Shown: positions 10,902 through 23,300 of the stretch, one piece after another | How positions within the stretch are numbered: the stretch's first letter is position 1 | How the letters are laid out: each line of letters starts with the position of its first letter | Source: Neopestalotiopsis rosae | Taxonomy: Eukaryota; Ascomycota; Sordariomycetes; Amphisphaeriales; Sporocadaceae | Assembly: GCA_023078685.1 (NCBI GenBank) | Contig: JALGAS010000002.1 | Coordinates: 7,192,001-7,256,000 of the forward strand | Direction: 5' to 3' | DNA length: 64,000 nucleotides | Position numbers and translations under genes: made by a program | Notes under the pieces: model-generated | The model's input: only the letters and a program-made list of their open reading frames with translations | What the model was told of the DNA's origin: nothing | The model's database searches: none

Positions 10902-11938
10902 TCATTGTCTATACTGATTGGTATCACCCAGCAACTCGACTGGAGCCTTGTCAGCTGCAAGTTGCTGCGGTGTCCGGGAGCCATGCTGCTGGAGCTCACT
11001 GTACGGCGGAGAACCAGGTGACTGCTGAAATTCGGAAAATGCAATCGGGCTATTGGCGCTGTATGTTGGCTCCTCAGACTCAAGACGCTGTGAGCCTTCA
11101 TGATTTCCTGCGCCTCTTCCTCTCCTTCTTGCCATGAAGAAAAAAGCGACCGAACCTAGGAAGAGAAGGGCCGCTATAGATACTCCGACGCCCAATCCAG
11201 CCTTGGCACCAGTGCTCAGACCAGACTCATTTGCTACACTGCTTGCTGTACTGCTCGCCACACTGCTCGATGTTCCTGTTTCTTGTGCCTCAAATAGCGG
11301 ATCATCCGATTCCCTTGTAACATCGTTAACTTTACTGCTCGACTTAATTGTGACGATAACGGTCAATCACCTTTGAACAATGACCCCGTAAGCATTGACA
11401 AAATACTCATCTTGAGTAATAGTCATCGTCATCATGCTTGTTTCAACAGGATACTCGGTAGTGGATGCTGTCGTAACAGTCTCATAGTTGACGCTCCATC
11501 CGACGAAAACGATATCTGATGTTATAAGAGAAGAACACCCATAAATGTTACCACTGTCCCTGTTTTGAAATCAACCATACGAACTAGTCAAATATATTAG
11601 ATTGTATCAAACAGCCATCTAAAATAGGCAACTTCAGCTTACGTTGGGCAACAGGTCGCTACTGTAGTAGTAACGGAATCTAATGTCATAGCCGAGGAAC
11701 AGGCGACTGTAAATCCGGAAGGGCAAACGCCAGGCGAATAGTAAAACTGTGGTGCTCGTGTATACCCTTTGGGCATACAGGAAGATGTCAAGTAATCAGA
11801 TTCTATCGGTGCACGGGCAAGCCATCCTGAAGTCTCGTGTGCATTGCTAGCAAAATGAATGCTGGGGCATTCCGTTCCAATGGGCGTGTAAGTCGTAGTC
11901 AGCGAGCCAAGGAGCGTCGAAGGCGTTGTAGTTGTCAT
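10902..11938 (-). CDS. Single-TM Thr/Ser-rich surface protein, one questionable junction
   Basis: Fungal cell-surface type protein of unknown function. Exon 1 (11938-11643) has the family pattern of conserved cysteines, with YYSPGVCPSGFTVACSSAMT and a CCPT end. A 5' GTAAGC donor leads to exon 2 from 11559 (DSGNIYGCSS...NAYGVIVQR). At 11369-11367 the same frame meets TGA. A 57-bp intron (11370-11314, GTGATT...ACAAG, with a GTTAAC branch) would remove the stop in frame. Otherwise the stop is a TGG-to-TGA type nonsense lesion. The remaining exon to 10902 encodes a Ser/Ala stretch, a TM segment (AGLGVGVSIAALLFLGSVAF), the stop-transfer ARRRGRG and a cytoplasmic tail of about 70 residues. No N-terminal signal peptide is visible, which is common in this family. 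Confidence 0.7.
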
Positions 11939-13822
11939 GTTAGCAGCTGGTCAAGTACGTTGCCTTCTAGAATGACGATCAGATCAGGCAGAAATCATCA
12001 AAACTCGCGGAGGACTAAGCCTTATAGCACATGGCGTTGCTGGCTGTCAGTCTTTTATGCGTGAAATTAAATGATCGACAGTGCGGGTCAGCCCGATGCG
12101 GATCCGCTGACGGTTGAGAATTATGGAGTAAAAGCCATGGTGTTTGGCTTTTAGGAGATTGGAACTGACTGCGTAGAGCTACACCAGGCAGCCTTAATAA
12201 TGGATGTGCTCCTGATTTCAGCGATTTAATTTTGTTTTGGCTTTCTAAAGATCCAGTACCGTACTATAATCAATGGGTCTGTCCCGCATCGTCAGGTATC
12301 CTGCACGAAAAACCAAGGTACTGTGTATGTGAAGGTATCGGGCGAAGGAGAAAGGGCGACGAGCCGAACTGTGATTCGATATTTTGGGTAGGTCCGACAT
12401 GACAATAAATCTCCACTACAAGGCAGCACTCCATGTCAATATGCTGCCGTTCGTTGGTGCACGTATTGGTATTATCCACATAAGCCTGCAATCTTCCTAC
12501 GCTGATCTTTCGGCAGCGGTGAGAGTGGGTTTGTCATTTGATGAATAATTGTGGTCCCATCATCTACAACTCCAGCCAGAGGAAGTGCAGCGTCGATCCG
12601 TTCTCACGACTGCCGGCTACGAATATGACATAGCAATTTCATTTAGTGATTTCGCATGGAGGGAATTACTAAGTACACCGCGGTGGATTTTAAACACCTG
12701 AAAGAAGGTGATGAAGGAAGGTGCAGCGTTACGAAGATAACGTTACCTCCGAACGTGATGCTGGAAGAAAATATAGTTCTTGAGGGGGGAATGATCGAAA
12801 TCAATTTTCATGATATTCCCATATACAGATGGACGGCTCTATAGAGATTTTCAGTAAACTAATACTCCACATCAATAAGCTTAAAATGAGCACTCTTCAT
12901 ACAAGTGTCGAGACTATAACAATATTTTCTTTTCTTAATTCCTGATTATGTAAGTCTATACTTGAGCCGCCGACAGTCTCGTGCTTTAATCTAACGTTTT
13001 GTCGTCACAAATCTTGTCGAATGAGACTCGCAGAATTTCCCGCGGTCCAATGCCTACGCATTGTCCCCTTGTCAATCTCTTCAGGGATCTCGGATATTGT
13101 ACAGTTACGTTTAGGTCTGCCAAAAGCCTTACTTCGTCGACTACGTCCATGGAATTCAGTCAGCATTCATGAACTAGACTACAATAAAGGACATGGTTTG
13201 ATCAACAGGAATATATATCTAACTCGAAGTCCTGGGAGGTTAATCTTAACAAGCCGGTCTATGTTTTGACGTTCAGGGAAACACCAGAGGCTCAACAATA
13301 TAAATTTCTCGTCGAGCGCGACAATTTCAATCACGACTAAAGACCGGACATAGCGTCTTTTGTTCATGTCTCATTCTTTCTGACATAACTTATAGTTTGA
13401 TCATCAACGATGAAACCAGAGCAGTGATAAGGAAAGAATTACGGGAAATCAGGGTTGTCCATGCATGTGAGTTAGATAAAGGGTAATGGTGAGAACATAT
13501 CTGTGTGTATAATATCACAAAGAGGTAGGCTAAATAATTTTCAATATTGGCTCGATACATAAGTTCGGCAGACCCCAGGCAGATTGATGAAACAATAGAT
13601 TATGTGAATGACGCAGCAAGAAGTGACTTTTTTCCGATGTTTACATAGAACATGAACTCCAATCTCTGATCTTAAGTATTTTCTCTATGCGCTACACGAC
13701 AGCTGACATTGTTCGATGAAATGAGTGTAAACTCAAGTCACAAGACAAGGGACTGAGAGCAACATCCTGAAGGGGTAAGAGCAGCGAGAGAAATAGACTG
13801 GTACAGGATGAGACGATTATGA
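11939..13822. other. Intergenic region, AT-rich, no gene seen
   Basis: About 1.9 kb of mostly AT-rich sequence between two minus-strand genes. Short open frames at 12656-12844 and 13021-13269 (plus) show no recognisable domain and no splice partners. It should contain the promoter of the surface protein at 11938. Confidence 0.5.
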
Positions 13823-15192
13823 CTAAGGTCCATCGTAAATACATGTGTCGGACAACAGATTGCAGCTTCTGTTGACCTGCTTCACCGCAAAAATCCGCTC
13901 GGGGTCCGGAACAACAGGGCCGCTAAAAAACTCCGAGTATAAGACACAGTAGCCTTGATAAGCGAACTCGGCTGCAGCACACTCCTGCCTCGTGTTACAG
14001 AGATCAATGCATTCTGCAAGACTTCCAATGTTCTGGAATATACCGTCGAGATCGAAACTGACCAAAGAATTTTCGCACTGGACAGCAAAAGCGCAGCCAC
14101 AATCCCCGCTGGACGCGGGGATTGTGAATTCTGAGCTGGTTACGGTTGCGATGGCGACCGTCGTGGTGATTGTGGTGGAAACTGTATTGGTAATTGTGGT
14201 CCGATGCGTTACGGTCGAGGTCAAAGTCGTGGCTACTACTCTCCGGGCGGTTGTTGTCGTAGTTGCTGTGCTCGTTGAGATGGCTGGGTCCAATGGACGT
14301 AAGGTAGCTGTCGCGGAAGTTGTGAAAGCTGCACCGTCGATTGTAGTTGTGACAGTACTTGTGCCCATTGCAATGCAGGAGCAAAGTGTAGGATCTATAA
14401 TTGCCGTCCCGGATGGATTGAGAACTACCGTCTCGGATGAACTGAGAACTGTGGTCTCAGATGGATTGAGAATAATGGTACTTCCGCCATTATACGGGTC
14501 ACCTTCAACCAAATAACCAGTGTCACTCCCGTACGAAGGTTGTCCTATCAACAGTGAGTCGCGTTCATTGGTTATTGTACATGACGAGTTAGGTGATCAC
14601 AACTCACTTTGATTCGATTCATATAATGACCCTAGAGGTGACTTCTTGCCACCTGTCTTGTGAGTCCACCTCCTTTCCAGGCCAGTCGACGATGCCAGGG
14701 GTGGACAGACAGTGGATGTCGATGTGACTATGCCCGCAGCTACACTCTTGGTAGAGGTGATTGTAACAACACTAGTTATTGTTTCACTCAGAGTTGGGAA
14801 CTCTTTTCTTGTGATCGTTGTGGGCGTGGCAAACGCAGTCTCAGTCTCGATGACGGTAATGATTGAAGCTTGCTGGGCACCACGTGTCGGCGTGACCTCA
14901 ACTGTCACAGTCGCAGCATGGGTCACTGTGATCTCTGTCGTATGCAGTTGCTGTGGGTAATGCAGATTGCACCACTATGGGACATTAGATCCAACCTTCT
15001 TTATCGATATCTCCGTTGGTATGTTCTTTCAGAAAAGTATGCAATGAATGAACGCATTGAGTGTCGTGTGGAGAAAATGCTTACGCTTTGAACTGGGGCA
15101 TTAGTGGCGACGAGCCTGCTTAGGCTCGAATAATATCCAAATTCACAGATGTTTGACATCGATGCGTCTGTGAATGCAATCGAAAGAGCCAT
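13823..15192 (-). CDS. Thr-rich secreted-type protein with PAN-like C terminus
   Basis: Predicted extracellular or wall protein. The three exons 15192-15085, 14950-14608 and 14544-13823 join in frame into about 390 residues. After a short head, the protein is dominated by Ser/Thr/Val stretches (for example TSTATTTTTARRVVATTLTS), typical of O-glycosylated stalks. The C-terminal third has a cysteine-bearing PAN/apple-like module: CGCAFAVQC, then LAECIDLCNTRQECAAAEF and YCVLYSEFF. Splice sites are GTAAGC and GTGAGT donors with CACAG and GATAG acceptors. The start is uncertain because the first exon lacks a clean signal peptide and stops lie just upstream; a further 5' exon is possible. Adhesion or carbohydrate binding is an inference from the PAN module. 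Confidence 0.75.
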
Positions 15193-17345
15193 AGCAAATA
15201 GTCTGTACTGAGTTCTTTAGGAATTTCAACCGAAATGATACTGAGCAAGCCTGGAAGAACGTCAGATTGCAGGCTGCGTGAGCTGAGTTGGTGTCTGATA
15301 TATATTTGAATATGAGTATCAAAACTCGCGACCCAAATGATTGCGTTTTATTGACAGGACCATGTTTCGGACCAAGAAAAGAAAAGAAGGTTCGGGATAC
15401 GGGTGACAATCTCCAGGCAGCTCCAGTCAAAGATGTTCTTTTGAATATAACAACACCCAAGGTTTGCTTCCAGAAAGCCTCAAAGCCTTATGCTAACGAC
15501 GTAACACATGCTGAACGGACATGTTTGCAGAAAGCTGAAGGATATAATTGGAAGAAAACTACTTCAGCGGTATTAGATACTTGTTTTCGGTTCAACACAA
15601 GCAGTGGAGGTCACCGAGCAGTAAAGTCAAAGTGGTTCCCGTCTCCCGTCTCCCGTCGCGCAAATCGAAGTCTGCATACTAGGACAAGAAAGGGGCACTA
15701 AATCCAGAACGACGAACAGAAGAAACCAAGATTGAAGGGGGCACCACGAAGGAAAGCGAACGGGACGAATCCACCAGCAGTTACGTTTATGTTATTACAA
15801 TGTTTAATGGGTTGCAGATGGACCTGATGGCATGCCGCCTTGGTTTGCCCGAATGACAGAGCTTATCCAGGCCTTATTAGGGTAAGTCAACGGCTCAAGA
15901 ACCTGCCTGCCGGAGAGTCTGCCGGCGGCATCAATGGGCTCTATGTTTATCATGCGAATAGCTGGCTCACGAAGCAAGTCGACGTAGCAAGAGGCTGTGA
16001 CGCACGCAGGCTTATAAGCAATCTGGAACTAAAGCGGCCAAAATGCTCTCATTGGGAATGCGTGAACCATAATGGTGCTGAGTAATGTATAGATTTGCAC
16101 AAACAGGAGCCAACAATGAATTGCATTCCACTGGGTTTGACCCACCAACGAGATACTGTCACCGGGCGACCAACCTCTCTTATTGATATGAAGTCTCATG
16201 GCCGCCTCCACCCAATCATTGCGAACAAGACCTGAAGCTACGCTGCCGGATCGCCTTTTAGCGGTGACATCCGATGTTGGTGTTACTAGGTAGTAGGTAT
16301 GTACAGAGTTTGGGTGGAATATGTTTAATGCCACGTACACAACCCAGAATGAGTATTATAGCCCGGCACGTGGTACTGAATAACCCATTGAGAGCACGCA
16401 TTCATTTCGCATGCAAACCAATTATATTAAGTTTTTTTTATAGGGCCAACGTTTTTCTAATTTAAATTGAAAGGAAGAAAAAATTGTTCTTGCAAGAAAG
16501 CTTTGTCCTTTTGTTTTTTTTTTTTTTTTTTTTCCATTTTAGGGGGGCTCGGGGTGTTCGCAATGGACCGAGTCGATCTTCAAAGTGGGGGCAGCCAGAC
16601 CGATCAAGTTTAGCTGGACTGCAACTGACCCAAATGGCAGGAAGCGCCAGCAGGCCAGCAGGCTTGGGTGCCGAGGGTGCACTACAGAAGTCAACTGTCG
16701 GAGCTCTTTAGCAGGCGAAAGGCCAACGGAAGCCGCCAAAAACGCGATTGGACTGCTGTGCCTCGTGCCAAAGCTGGGCAGCTGCTAATGCACAAGCTGG
16801 CCAGGTTGAGTGGGTACATGTATGTTGGTGGTAGAAACGTTCTAGTTTCATGTACCAGGATCAAATCGCATGCATCGGTCGGATCTGGTGTTTGACGAAT
16901 GCCGTGTCGTGTCCATCTCGAAGCTGACACTTTGCCAACTTGTCGATAGCTCGTCTGTCAACCTTTTTTTGTTTGTTCATACGACCGCACCCATCTTCGG
17001 CTGCTTCCAAGTGAGCGACTCTGATGAAAAGCATGGGATTTTCACTGTAACGATATTTTGCTGCTTTTCCCGCTTGTTTCTCTTGTATACGTAAGCTGTC
17101 TCTCCTCTGCAACATCTCCCTTCGAAGCAAGCACCCCTTAAGCATCGTAGCGCAGTCGACGAGAAAGCCGTGGCTAGTTTGATCAAGAAGTCCAGCTCAG
17201 GCCTCGTCGTGATGCCAGCGCGCATTGTCCAGCCCTGCGCCATCTAAAATTGTATCAGACCCATCTAACGACCTTGTCTATAGTACATCACCCGCATCCG
17301 TTGGCCTTCCCGACTCGCGATATTCTCTTTAATAAACCGCCTCCA
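15193..17345. other. Intergenic region upstream of SEC16
   Basis: About 2.15 kb between divergent genes. A T20 run lies at 16514-16533. The region from about 16,550 to 17,345 is more GC-rich and is probably promoter and leader of the Sec16 gene. The frame 15288-15701 (plus) has no recognisable features and is not called. Confidence 0.55.
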
Positions 17346-20300
17346 ATGGCGTCGGATACCCAGAGCGCGTCATGGCACCCTGCCATGATGCCAAACTTTC
17401 AAGAAGATAGTCCTGCACCCCGACATTACGATAATGAACCTCAAGTACAGCAGGAACCAGAAACAGAACCTCCAGTAGAACAGGCGCAGCTAGAACCAAT
17501 TCCAGACACGCCATGCCAGACGATACCACCCGAGACCACATCTATAGAACCTCAAAGTGCAAACGATGGCGCATTCCTCGATCAGTTTGCTAGTGAGGAC
17601 CCCGATGCTGGCGGTTGGGATCTTGATCTCGAAGACCCCGAAGCCAACACGGCATTTGCGCCCCAAGAAGAGCTCTCTTCGATGCCTGAAGCTGCTGGCG
17701 ACGATCCCGACGCTGGCGGTTGGGGACTTGACCTTGAAGATGCCGAAGCCAGTGCGGTAGCTGCGCCCCAGGAAGAGGCCGCTTCGATGCCCGAGGCTGG
17801 TGAAATCGAGGAAACGCCAACCTATGCTCCAGAACCGGAACCGGAACAGGAAGCAGAACAGGAACCAGAAATTCGGGTTGAGCCGCCTCCGCAATCTAAT
17901 GCTGCAAAGCACTCGAGCACCATCTCGTTTACACGGACAGTCTCACACGAGGTGAACTTCAATGACGATGACGACGATGAATGGAATCTCCAACGGACCG
18001 ATACCGATCCCTTCAACTTCATGGGCCCGAATGAGCGGACAAATTCGTTTCCTGCTGTACCGCCCGCGGAACACGTCGTCCCAGAGCAGTTGGAGCAGCC
18101 ATCATCGCCACCCCCGGCGACACAGGCTCAAGAGATCATGCAAGAAATTGAGAATGAAACCCAAGAGCCTCAATCAGCAGGGGAGCCGGACTTCATGCGA
18201 TCTTTTGGCGACTCGGACGCGCAAGAGCAGCAAGGAGATGCTTCCTTCCCGCTGGGCGGCGACTTGGTTGGCACTGAAGAGGCTGCTTCTGAAGCTCGCT
18301 TCGAGGAGGGCCTGCCACTGATTCCCCAAGATGAGGCGATGCCCGATAATGAGCCTCACACATCAGCTGGATTTGATGACACTTTTGCCGACGAGACTGC
18401 AAACGATGACTTTTTTAGCCAGATGCAGGGTCCTGAGGTACAGGAAGTTGAGGATCCTTTCGCCGGCCCTGCACTTCAACGCAAAGATACAAGCGTATTC
18501 ACCAATGTCACCGCAGGCACTGACGCATTTGCGCCGGAGACCCCAACGATTGCTGAGGCGGATCCTATCGAGGCTGAAGAACCTTTCCCCATTGATCCTG
18601 AACCAACCGACGTGTCACAAGCCTCCCAAGCTGAGGAACCTGCCGAGCTGGACGCGAAATGGGCAGCTGCTTTCGGCGAGGATGACGACGACTTTCTCCT
18701 CGAGGACTCGAATGCTGAGGAGGAAAAGGAGCTTGATCCAGCTGCATTTTTTGGCAGCGATGATGAAGGCTTTCTGGAAGATGACGCTGATGACTTGGCA
18801 CCAACCACCACGCAAGTGCAAGAATCAGCTCCTTCTCAGGCATCAACTGCTGCCCCTATCAACCGATATACTCCGGCCGCGCTACCCACGCAGACACCGC
18901 CGCTTTTGAATACATTCAACTCGGCGCCAAGCATTCCTCAAGTACAGCAGGTTGTTCCACCTCAGTATTCTCCTGTAGGAATTCCCCAGCCAGCGGCAGG
19001 ACCTTATGGCGCGGCACAGCCCAAACCTGATGTGTCCAGGGCCCAAAGCTTTGCGGACAAGGCAAAGGGTGGTTATGCTTCTCCTTATGATTTGCCGATG
19101 GATGTGGTTCGCCCTCCCAGGCACCGGACCAGTATGCAGCAGCTTCCTCGCGCCAATACAACGGCGGCTGCACCACCACCTGGACCTGCGCGGTCCACGA
19201 GCATGTATAGCCAGCCGCCCCCGCCAGCTTCCGTGGCTCCAGTCCCGATTCCATCGCCACCATCGTCAAGCGGGTCAAACCTACCAACCCAAGGTCTGAA
19301 GGCGGCGCCGAAGCTGACGTCGAAGTCGAGCTTTTTCGAGGAACTTCCCATGACTGCCAAGCCCCGAACAACTTCTCGCCAAAATAGCTTGACATCGCAA
19401 CAAACTCCTCAGGGTCCTCCTCAAGGTCCTCCTCAGGCGCCTCCGCAGATGACACCTCAGGCACCAGTCTCAGGGCCGCCAGTTGCATCTCTGCCGCCTC
19501 AATCATCACCCGCTATGGCTGGGTTAGTTGCTCCAGAACGGAGCAGCCCATTTATGCCTTTGCCCAATGCTGCGCCCCAACAAGGTCCTGCAGCAACGAA
19601 CCGCTATTCTCCTGCACCTCCGCAAGGGTCTACGGCAAACAGCATAGCACCTCCTGTCGCTGCTACGAGCCGATATTCTCCTGCTCCGCCAAGCCGAACA
19701 AGCAGCGGGACGTTCCCTCATGCGCCCCCTCCAATCCTTGCTCATCAACCTAGAACTTCTAGCCCTTTGGCTCATTTTGAAGCATCCCATGGTATGGCAG
19801 CAAAACAAGGAGTACAGTCGACGGCCGGTCAGGTACCTCCTATCGGCCGAAGTGCTTCGTCTCAGTATGAGCCTCGTCTCACCCGGGCGCCTTCTTTGCC
19901 GACGACAACAGAAGTTGACGAAGACGCTCTACCTTCTGCAATAATGCAGTCTCCGCAGTCGATCCCATCTGCAGCGCGATATAGTCCGCAGCAAGTGAGG
20001 AGCACACCTCCTCCAACGTCCTCGCCAGCTGCGAGCACGCTATCTCCGCCCAAGAGAGCCATTTCGAACTATGCACCTATTCCGCAGCCGTCGAGTCATC
20101 TGCGGGAAGTGAATTTTGCTCCTCCGCCTAGATCGCAGACGCAATCGCCCGGTGCTGCTTTTGGACGTGTTACCGGAAATCCCGCAGACGCCATGCCTAG
20201 ACCTTCGTCTGCTCAAGGACCAATGTCGCCACGTCAAACTTCTGCACCTGCACCAGCTAATCCGCCAGTCACTCGTGCTCGTGGAATGTCTCAAGTTTTG

Positions 20301-23300
20301 AGCATGGTTCCGCCCACCGATGGCCGTGAGCTTGATCCTTTGCAAAGATGGAGAGGCGCCCCAACGGTTACATGGGGTATGGGTGGTGTCGTGGTCACTT
20401 CATTTCCCAAGGATGTACCACGGTACGGCATATCCCAGGCTCTTCCTATGATAGTTCGCAGTCCTGGAGAAGTCAAGGTACAGAACATCAAAGATGTGCA
20501 CCCGATTGAGGAGCGATTGAGCAAATTCCCTGGGCCTCTGAAGGGAAAATCTAAGAAGAAGGAAGTGCTTGCCTGGCTCTCCAGTGGAATCGAAACTCTC
20601 GAGAAAGAGTCCCCTAACGTCGCTTTCCAGCAACATGTCTCGCACGAAGACAAACGAACCATTGAAAGAATCTTGCTGTGGAAGATCTTGCGAGTCATGG
20701 TTGAGAACGATGGTGTTCTTGAGGGCAACGCGAACGTGGAAAAGGCAGTTCGATTAGTTCTTTCTCCCGAGTTGGGTATAACCAACAGCGACGAACCTAA
20801 TTCACCTGTTGTGACCATGGCGGACCTTCAGGGGGCAACTATGGGTGCCTACAACTCGCAATCCGACGCTGTGGACTCATCCGCTATTGAACAAATTCGA
20901 AAGCATCTTCTCTCAGGCGATCGTGAGAAAGCAGTCTGGGCCGCGGTCGACAAGCGCCTTTGGGGTCATGCCATGCTCATCTCGAGCACGGTCCAAGGCG
21001 ACCTCTACAAACAGGTCACCCAAGAGTTCATCAAGAAAGAAGTGAACCACGCCGATGGCAGCAATGGATCGCTTGCTACGCTGTACGGTGTGCTTTCTGG
21101 CAACCACGAGGAATCAGTCGATGCATTGGTGCCCAGTCATGCCAGAGCAGGATTGCAACTGATGTCTACCTCACTTAACTCGGGCCAGTCAGCTGATGCA
21201 CTGTCCGGTCTGGATAAGTGGCGCGAGACCTTAGGCATGGTGTTGAGCAATCGAAGCACCAACGACATTGTTGCAATAACTTCCCTTGGTAACTTGCTCT
21301 CGAGCTACGGCCGAGCTGAGGCTGCGCATATCTGCTTCCTATTCGCTCGAAAGCATGCCATTTTTGGTGGTCTCGATGACCCGAACGCCAACTTTGTTCT
21401 TGTTGGCGCTGATCACCGAGGCCAGGCTGACCAATCTGCTAAGGAGACGGAGGCCCTTCTGCTCAGTGAAGTGTACGAGTTTGGACTGGCTCTCTCCGGC
21501 TCAAGCACACAGCAAAGCTGTCCTCACTTGGCTGCCTACAAGCTGCAGCACGCTATCACTCTTGCCGAGTATGGCTTCAGGGACAAGGCATTGGCGTACT
21601 GTGAATCAATCATGAATGCAGTGACAGCACAAACAAAGAGGTCGCCTTATTACCACCCGGCCTTGATGTCAGCTGTTGACGATCTTTCGGGAAGACTCAA
21701 ACTGGCACCAAAGGAGGGCGGATCATCGTGGATCTCGAAACCCACAATGAATCAGGTATCAAACTCCATGTGGGACAAGTTTAACAAATTTGTGTCTGGC
21801 GATGATGCCCAAGGTGCCGGCCAAGCATCTCCTGGAGAGCCTGGCGCAGAATCGGGGCCATTTGCACGAATTGGTGGTGGCACGCCGACAATCAGCCGCT
21901 CACCATCAGTCAACAATTTTGAGACATTTGGTGGACCTACTCCTAATGTTGCAGCAAGCCAAATGTCGTCACGTTATGCTCCCAACCTGGGCCAGCGTGC
22001 AGCTTCCTCATATGAACCAAACTCAACTTACGCACCGAGGAGTTCTGGGGAGTACCATCGAGGCTCATTAGAGCTGCCTCAGCGAAGCTCGCTCGATTTA
22101 CCCCGTCCGGGTCCGGAGACTCTCCCATCAATGTATGGCGGCTCGTCAGTTGAGAACTCCTCGACTGGACCGGCGGGCTACCAACCTGCTGCTGCATCTC
22201 AATACACCCCTTTGACGCCCGGCAATGGCCTTCCCGTCACGCCCCAGTCATCCGCCAACTATTCCCCCTTCCAGCCAGCCGTCGCATCAGAAGCGTCCGC
22301 CAGCCCATACTCGCCGTACCAGCCAACCCCGGCTCAAGAGTCGGCACCATCTTACTCTCCGTATCAACCGGTCGATGCGCCAGAGCCCGCGGCTACCGCC
22401 AACGCAGAGGCTGCAGAGGCCAAGCCTGAGATTGCCGTCAACGACTTCTCTGCAGCAAATGGTTACCCAGCACCATCTTACGGTGGATTTCAACCATTGA
22501 CGGTCGATGAGCCAAGCCACCAGTTGGGTGAAGCTGCCGAGATCACACCTGCTGGTGATACAGCAGAAAACGAAGCAGGACAAAGCACATCCGGCAGTGG
22601 TTGGGAAGCTCCTACCTACACACCGTACTCCTACGAGCCACCCACGTCTTATGAACCTGATCCCGAAGGCGGCGAGGAGACAGAGGATCAGCCAAAGCCA
22701 AAGAAGAAGGGCATCATGGATGACGATGATGACGACTTCCCTTCGGTGACAGCTTCCCCGAGTGCTCCACAGGGAAAGTCAAAGGCAGAAAAGGACCGCG
22801 AGAACCAGGAGATGTTCCGCAAGGTAGCCGAAGAAGAGGGTAAGTGTCTAATTAATGTTTCGAGTTTCCTGTTTTATGCTAATTGGAATATAGCAAAACG
22901 TGCAGCAGAGGCCAAGGGTCAGAAGAAGGGCTGGTTGGGCGGTTGGTTTGGTGGTGGCGGCGCCAAGAAGGAGGCCGAGATGCCAGCCAACAAACCAATT
23001 CGCGCAAAGCTCGGAGAATCGAGCAGTTTCTACTATGACCCTGACCAGAAACGATGGATCAATAAGAAGGGTGGCGCCGAAGACACAAGCGCAAAAGCAG
23101 CCACGCCACCTCCTCCTCGAGCCAACGGTACACCCCCGCCTCCAGGAGCCAGTAGTAGTGCGCCTCCAAGGAGTGCGGGTACACCTCCTCCCATGGGCGG
23201 TCCTCCCATGGGAATGCCACGCAGCGTGAGCAATCTAAGCAAGATGGCGTCAATGGACAACTTGACTCCACCGGGACCTGCGCTGGGCGGAGCACCGCCA

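Noticed and set aside
13992..14516. Plus-strand frame of 174 codons rich in Val
   Set aside because: It is the antisense shadow of the Thr-rich repeat of the minus-strand gene (ACN codons read as GT-rich).
15288..15701. Plus-strand frame of 137 codons upstream of SEC16
   Set aside because: Basic random-looking sequence overlapping the likely promoter of the Thr-rich protein gene. No supporting features.
17490..17912. Minus-strand frames inside SEC16 of up to 140-190 codons
   Set aside because: Shadows of the Pro/Gln/Glu-rich coding strand. SEC16 is supported by conserved domains.
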